Positions 50,943 to 54,396 of a DNA stretch of 54,396 nucleotides are shown here, one piece after another; position 1 is the first letter of the stretch, and each line of letters begins with the position of its first letter. The notes beneath the pieces were generated by a model. It worked only from the letters and a program-made list of their open reading frames with translations, was not told where the DNA came from and searched no databases. This DNA comes from Saprospiraceae bacterium (GTDB lineage Bacteria; Bacteroidota; Bacteroidia; Chitinophagales; Saprospiraceae), in assembly GCA_020630955.1 (NCBI GenBank), contig JAHDIE010000022.1:1-54396 (forward strand), in the 5' to 3' direction. Both the position numbers and the translations under genes were made by a program.

Positions 50943-52218
50943 TTCTCCTTCTCTTATTAATCATCCAATAATTTGACATAAAAAACCCAAGTCCAACACA
51001 AACAAATAAAATTCCTCTCAACACAAAGCTGATGTTGGTATCAAAAAATCTACAAACTACCAAAGCGGATATTATTAACAAACCAAAATTTAATATGCCG
51101 AAATGCTTATGTCGAGCTCCTTCCCTTATCGTCAATAAACCAATGACAAATATCAATAAATTTACCATCACAACCGGAATTGATGAATAGCAGCCAACGA
51201 CAAAAAGAAATGGATAAATAATAAATATTGGCATGAAGGGTTTAACTTGATCAATCCTTTTATCTCTCAGAAAACGAATAAAAAGTACAAATGCAAGAAT
51301 GGTTAGAACGAAAGAAATCCAAAATTCTGTAGTATGGAACAACTCACCAAGTTGATAATTTTCTTCTAATAATTCATTCCAAAATGAATTAAAACTAAGT
51401 GCAAGAAGTAAAATTATTGTTCCTACAGCAGCAATAATTTTAAAGGAATTTCTTATTAGTATTTGTCCAGCAAAAAAATTAAATTCTCCCACCAAATAAA
51501 ACAATCCAAAAAGACTAAAATAGGCCATCGTCATCATCTCCCCTTTCCCATTTGAAAGACTTCCCAACACAATAACTACTGACATGGGAATAAACCAATT
51601 ATGAAAAAACATAAAATTACTATTCGGCTCCTCCTTGTACAAACGATAATAATGTGGGAAAATCAAAAGAACTAATAGCCAATAATAATGCGTACTTCCT
51701 GCCAAATAACTAAAATAATGAATATTGCATGCATAGTAACTAATTCCTGCTATGTACATTAAGGAAACAAACGAGGACCTCATCACATACACCAACGGTA
51801 AAGCAAGCAACATCCAGCTGAGTACAAAAGAACTTAGGTCTCCTGGAATATTATAGATCTGACTTATCAAAGAAATGCTTGCACCAATTGCAAAAAATAA
51901 AAATGTTGAACTGCTTTCTTTCCAAGATACACTTCTCTGCTTTTTTAAAATTGAATACCCACAAAAAACCTGTCCCGCAATTAATGGAATAAATGCAATG
52001 ATGGTTTTTGTCAATCTAGTAAATTCATCCCAATTATGAGCCAATATCAAGATGATTCCTAAGCCCACCAAAGCAGCTCCTAATATTCCAAATATGACAA
52101 ATAATCTATTATTTGGAGTTTGAGCTTTTTTCTGATAGAACTCATCAATCCTTTCAGCCGTTTCGGCATTAATTATTCCAGAGGCTAGTAATTCAGTTAT
52201 ATCCTTATGTACACTCAT
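50932..52218 (-). CDS. DUF2157 membrane protein
   Basis: A 428-residue inner-membrane protein. A short cytoplasmic N-terminus (about 1-38, ITELLASGIINAETAERIDE) carries the DUF2157 start. A long series of about 12 or more hydrophobic segments follows, ending in a basic tail (MINKRRRNEK). It is partner of the GDYXXLXY gene with which it overlaps by 11 bp. The role of DUF2157 proteins is unknown. Confidence 0.88.
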   Translation of the reverse strand: MSVHKDITELLASGIINAETAERIDEFYQKKAQTPNNRLFVIFGILGAALVGLGIILILAHNWDEFTRLTKTIIAFIPLIAGQVFCGYSILKKQRSVSWKESSSTFLFFAIGASISLISQIYNIPGDLSSFVLSWMLLALPLVYVMRSSFVSLMYIAGISYYACNIHYFSYLAGSTHYYWLLVLLIFPHYYRLYKEEPNSNFMFFHNWFIPMSVVIVLGSLSNGKGEMMTMAYFSLFGLFYLVGEFNFFAGQILIRNSFKIIAAVGTIILLLALSFNSFWNELLEENYQLGELFHTTEFWISFVLTILAFVLFIRFLRDKRIDQVKPFMPIFIIYPFLFVVGCYSSIPVVMVNLLIFVIGLLTIREGARHKHFGILNFGLLIISALVVCRFFDTNISFVLRGILFVCVGLGFFMSNYWMINKRRRNEK

Positions 52219-52300
52219 TTAATTACTTTAACTAATAAAGCTGAAAACATGATACATTTAAGATATCCCTTTTTTGCAACTCTTGTTTAATTTCTAAGAT

Positions 52301-53944
52301 CTAATTTTTCTTCAAAAGATCAATCTCCTTAAGCTGCTCGATTTTATTTCTTTCAAGAAAATCATCGATGGTCTCAAAGTGCTCAATCACCCTTTTATCT
52401 TTAAACTCGAATACCTTTTGAGACAAGCCTTGTAAAAAGGCTCGATCATGAGAAACCAAAATCAAAGTTCCATCAAAATTTAACAAAGCTTCTTTTAAAA
52501 CTTCTTTTGACTTAAGGTCAAGGTGATTGGTTGGCTCATCTAAAATCAACAAATTGACTGGCTCCAAGAGAAGTTTTACCATCGCCAATCGGGTTCGTTC
52601 TCCTCCAGATAACATGGATACCTTTTTATCAATATCATCGCCACTAAACATAAATCCACCTAAAATATTTTTTAGTTGAGTTCTAATTTCTCCTGTTGCG
52701 ATTTTGTCCACTGTCTCGAATACGCTAAGCTCCGAATCCAGTAGGGATGCTTGATTTTGTGCAAAATATCCTATTTCAATATTGTGCCCAATTTTGCATT
52801 CCCCATCAAATTCAATTTCACCCATAATGGCTTTAATCATGGTAGATTTACCCTCGCCATTCCTTCCAACAAAAGAAACTTTTTCTCCTCTTTCTATTGT
52901 GAAGTCAGCATTACTAAAAACCACATGATTATCAAATGATTTAGAAAGCTCTTTTACAATAACTGGATAATCTCCTGATCTTGAACAAGGAGGAAATCTT
53001 AACTTCAAAGCTGAATTATCTATCTCATCTACTTCTATGATTTCTAATTTTTCAAGCATTCTCTCAGTAGAATTAACTTGATTTGCTTTAGAATATGTCC
53101 CCCTAAATCTTTCGATAAATCGCTTACTATCAGCAATTAATTTTTGTTGTTCCTTATATGCTTTAAGCTGATGACTTCTTCTTTCTTCCCTCAATTGTAG
53201 ATAATGAGAATAGTTTGCTTTGTAATCATAGATTCTTCCCATGGTCAATTCAATCGTTCGATTGGTAATATTATCGATAAAAGCTTTATCATGAGATATG
53301 ACTACTACAGCCTTAGCCTTATTAATCAGAAAGTCTTCCAGCCACATCACAGATTCAATATCAATATGATTGGTTGGCTCATCCAGCAAAATCAAATCGG
53401 GTTTTTGTAATAGAATTTTGGCCAATTCTATACGCATTCTCCATCCACCACTAAAATTGCTTGTCGGTTGATCAAAATCATTCCTCCTAAATCCTAAACC
53501 AAGCAGAGTTTTCTCAACTTCCGCATCATAATTTACATCCTCAAGTGAATAATATATTTCTCCAAGGTCAGTGACCTTATTAATAATCTCCATATACTCC
53601 TGAGAATCATAATCTGTTCTTGTCTCCAACTCTTTGTTCAATCGATCCATCTCCGACTTCATATCCAATACCTTCCCAAAAGCTTTACTTGTCTCCTCAA
53701 ATACCGTACAATGATCATCAAGCAATAAATGCTGAGGCAAATACGCAATGATAGAATCTGGAGGACTCTGCACATGCCCCTTATTTGCTTTTTGCTTACC
53801 TGCAATGATCTTCATGATGGTCGATTTCCCAGCACCATTCTTTCCCATCAAAGCAATCTTATCTGTTGGATTAATGACAAAGGAAACATTCTCAAACAAT
53901 GTGAGTCCACTAAATTCTACTGCCAAATCATTTACTGATACCAT
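52301..53944 (-). CDS. ABC-F family ATPase
   Basis: A 547-residue soluble protein with two ABC cassettes in one chain and no membrane segment. Walker A sequences are GKNGAGKST and GRNGEGKST; signatures are NFSGGWRMRIELAKILL and MLSGGERTRLAMVKLL; DEPTNHID and DEPTNHLD follow. The linker between cassettes (about 245-310) is long and charged (RRSHQLKAYKEQQKLIADSK), as in ribosome-acting ABC-F factors such as Uup, EttA and YdiF. Which branch this is, and whether it protects the ribosome, cannot be told here. The C-terminal part is short, without the Uup coiled coil. Confidence 0.93.
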   Translation of the reverse strand: MVSVNDLAVEFSGLTLFENVSFVINPTDKIALMGKNGAGKSTIMKIIAGKQKANKGHVQSPPDSIIAYLPQHLLLDDHCTVFEETSKAFGKVLDMKSEMDRLNKELETRTDYDSQEYMEIINKVTDLGEIYYSLEDVNYDAEVEKTLLGLGFRRNDFDQPTSNFSGGWRMRIELAKILLQKPDLILLDEPTNHIDIESVMWLEDFLINKAKAVVVISHDKAFIDNITNRTIELTMGRIYDYKANYSHYLQLREERRSHQLKAYKEQQKLIADSKRFIERFRGTYSKANQVNSTERMLEKLEIIEVDEIDNSALKLRFPPCSRSGDYPVIVKELSKSFDNHVVFSNADFTIERGEKVSFVGRNGEGKSTMIKAIMGEIEFDGECKIGHNIEIGYFAQNQASLLDSELSVFETVDKIATGEIRTQLKNILGGFMFSGDDIDKKVSMLSGGERTRLAMVKLLLEPVNLLILDEPTNHLDLKSKEVLKEALLNFDGTLILVSHDRAFLQGLSQKVFEFKDKRVIEHFETIDDFLERNKIEQLKEIDLLKKN

Positions 53945-54006
53945 AACTTATTATTAAGTGCGCAAAAGTAAATATTATATTAAGAACAATTATTTAGCAA
54001 AGGATT

Positions 54007-54396
54007 TTAGCAAAAAATTCCATCCACCCAAACTGGCATATGGTCACTTAATTTTATCCAATCTTCATGTTTGCCAATACGTAGTTGTGTTTTGTCCATA
54101 ATCAGAGATTCCGAGACAAAAAAATAATCCATGTGATATGGCTTTAGTCTATTTTTTAGTAGAAATAATGTAGCTTCTTTTTCTTGTCCATGTGATTCAT
54201 TCCTATCTCTATGATATAGGCTTTCTATTTTATACTTCCGTAAATAGCATACTACCTCTGAATGATTTCCTACTTTTCTCTTCTTATCCCAAATTGCATT
54301 ACTGTTAAAGTCACCCACCAAGATAGTATCACCCTTTAGATCATTTTTATAATAATTGATAGCTTGCCAAATTTGACCTACATAGCTTTTTAATTG
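54007..54396 (-). CDS. Endonuclease/exonuclease/phosphatase family protein (5' truncated by window edge)
   Basis: C-terminal end of a DNase-I-like enzyme. The frame stays open to the last base of the window (codons QLKSYVGQIWQAINYYKND continue into GDTILVGDFNSN), so the gene starts outside. The visible 129 codons contain the catalytic VGDFNSNAIWD and the C-terminal motif LSDHMPVWVDG, whose Asp-His pair is part of the active site. HMDYFFVSE is also conserved. Substrate may be nucleic acid, phospholipid or a phosphoester; it cannot be told from this part. Confidence 0.88.
   Translation of the reverse strand, partial: QLKSYVGQIWQAINYYKNDLKGDTILVGDFNSNAIWDKKRKVGNHSEVVCYLRKYKIESLYHRDRNESHGQEKEATLFLLKNRLKPYHMDYFFVSESLIMDKTQLRIGKHEDWIKLSDHMPVWVDGIFC

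Noticed and set aside
1-54396. CRISPR arrays, tRNA or rRNA genes, insertion sequences, integrase or attachment sites
   Set aside because: Read for and not found: no regularly spaced repeats with unique spacers, no cloverleaf with CCA end, no transposase or integrase motifs.

Overview
This is an AT-rich 54.4-kb stretch of a Bacteroidota chromosome. The evidence is several TAnnTTTG-type -7 promoter elements, a type IX secretion (T9SS) C-terminal sorting domain on a secreted protease, a PorE-like TPR/PD40/OmpA protein, many lipoproteins, and the 30-residue COX24-type basic protein typical of the phylum. A Flavobacteriales- or Saprospirales-like marine or free-living bacterium fits, but the genus cannot be named from this sequence. 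No rRNA, tRNA, CRISPR array, insertion sequence or prophage was recognised. The layout looks like ordinary chromosome with compact operons.

Region by region. 1-4.9 kb: a CzcA-type heavy-metal RND pump (left-truncated), its outer-membrane factor, its His-rich adaptor, and a beta-carbonic anhydrase. 5-8.4 kb: an SH3-domain secreted protein, an unknown secreted protein, and an alpha/beta hydrolase-OsmC fusion. 8.4-13.1 kb (minus strand): a CotH-kinase lipoprotein, an unknown lipoprotein and an acyl-CoA dehydrogenase/oxidase. 13.2-17.0 kb: fabG overlapping an M43-type metalloprotease, then apaG, gmk and yicC on the minus strand. 17.2-28.4 kb: HU, a TPR lipoprotein, the tiny COX24 protein, RNase G/E, a glycosyltransferase, pth, DinB, radical SAM, TPR, a PorE-like OmpA protein, RlmD and an unknown protein.

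28.5-33.4 kb is the strongest candidate for an undescribed system. An ECF-type sigma factor, a membrane-anchored protein with a beta-barrel-like C-terminus (possible anti-sigma) and a VWA lipoprotein form one operon. Three tandem paralogous small lipoproteins, sharing three cysteines, run divergently. Both transcription units carry the same element in front of them, each pointing toward its own genes: TGAGTAA-N2-C-N-AACG-N-TATA-N-C. This suggests that the sigma factor drives both itself and the lipoprotein array.

33.5-36.0 kb: a T9SS-secreted M43 metalloprotease with six copies of a Cys-rich 24-residue repeat. 36.3-45.1 kb: a seven-gene unit of adaptor, TolC, MacB-like ABC ATPase, two permeases, an NtrC-type sigma-54 activator and a histidine kinase. 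Its upstream region holds a sigma-54-like promoter (TGGCAC-N5-TTGGC) and, about 95 bp before the predicted start, a 22-bp dyad that could be the activator site. This would be a self-controlled envelope-stress or export module.

45-54.4 kb: a class C beta-lactamase-fold lipoprotein, then a TetR-family gene divergent from a SulP transporter plus second beta-carbonic anhydrase (a probable bicarbonate uptake/hydration pair), with repeated TTACTnAyAT boxes between them. The end holds a metallophosphoesterase, a GDYXXLXY/DUF2157 pair, an ABC-F protein and a right-truncated endonuclease/exonuclease/phosphatase protein.
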